From: Gammaproteobacteria bacterium
GTDB lineage: Bacteria; Pseudomonadota; Gammaproteobacteria; Woeseiales; Woeseiaceae
DNA length: 5,632 bases
NCBI GenBank assembly: GCA_002685275.1
Contig: NYWX01000028.1
Location: 1 to 5,632, forward strand
Direction of reading: 5' to 3'
Positions within the stretch are counted from its first letter, which is position 1. Every line of letters begins with the position of its first letter. The position numbers and the translations under genes were made by a program. Below the pieces are notes generated by a model. The model saw only the letters and a program-made list of their open reading frames with translations. It had not been told where the DNA came from and searched no databases. Positions 5,627-5,632 of this stretch are shown here, one piece after another.

Positions 5627-5628
5627 TA
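5623..5628 (-). promoter_or_regulatory. Possible distal -10 element (TATAAT) next to the hexamer repeat
   Basis: The minus strand reads a perfect TATAAT directly before the GTTAAT repeats. Used as a -10, it would start transcription near 5616, inside the repeat, and the copy number would set the leader length of the amidohydrolase mRNA. Any -35 lies outside the window. In sequence this AT-rich a chance match is quite possible. Confidence 0.3.
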
Positions 5629-5632
5629 AAAA

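Overview
The window is an AT-rich bacterial chromosome segment that is almost entirely coding, with short spacers and near-touching gene pairs. The best clue to the organism is the truncated ProB at the left edge. Its N-terminus (RRLVIKVGSSLLVD, then WLNNLADDIADL, then EILIVSSGAIA) has the form I associate with alphaproteobacterial glutamate 5-kinases. An AT-rich, streamlined, probably aquatic alphaproteobacterium is therefore my working inference. No phage, transposase, CRISPR, rRNA or tRNA sequence was seen.

Layout: positions 1-180 (minus) hold the first 60 codons of proB. It begins 4 bases after the stop of ilvN (185-706, minus), the regulatory subunit of acetohydroxyacid synthase. A 154-base divergent spacer (707-860) carries the likely ilvN and ilvB promoters and a 17-base imperfect palindrome. 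ilvB (861-2711, plus), the catalytic subunit, runs the other way. After a 43-base convergent spacer come three minus-strand genes. In transcription order these are a putative lipoprotein amidohydrolase of the adenosine/SAH/MTA/chlorohydrolase-type deaminase family (5557-4166), a pterin-4a-carbinolamine dehydratase (4081-3740), and a PLP-dependent threonine/serine dehydratase or serine racemase-like enzyme (3735-2755). The last two are only 4 bases apart and look like one operon. The right edge, upstream of the amidohydrolase, carries six perfect tandem copies of the hexamer ATTAAC.

How the genes fit together: ilvB and ilvN encode the committed, valine-regulated step of branched-chain amino acid synthesis. 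The dehydratase could supply 2-oxobutyrate for the isoleucine branch, although it lacks the ACT-type regulatory domain of biosynthetic IlvA and more closely resembles serine racemase or hydroxyaspartate dehydratase. ProB commits glutamate to proline. The carbinolamine dehydratase recycles oxidised pterin for an aromatic amino acid hydroxylase that is not in the window. The region is therefore mostly ordinary amino acid metabolism. The unusual points are the divergent split of ilvB and ilvN, the ilvN-proB coupling, the apparently exported amidohydrolase, and the hexamer repeat in that gene's promoter or leader. I found no convincing undescribed multi-gene system.
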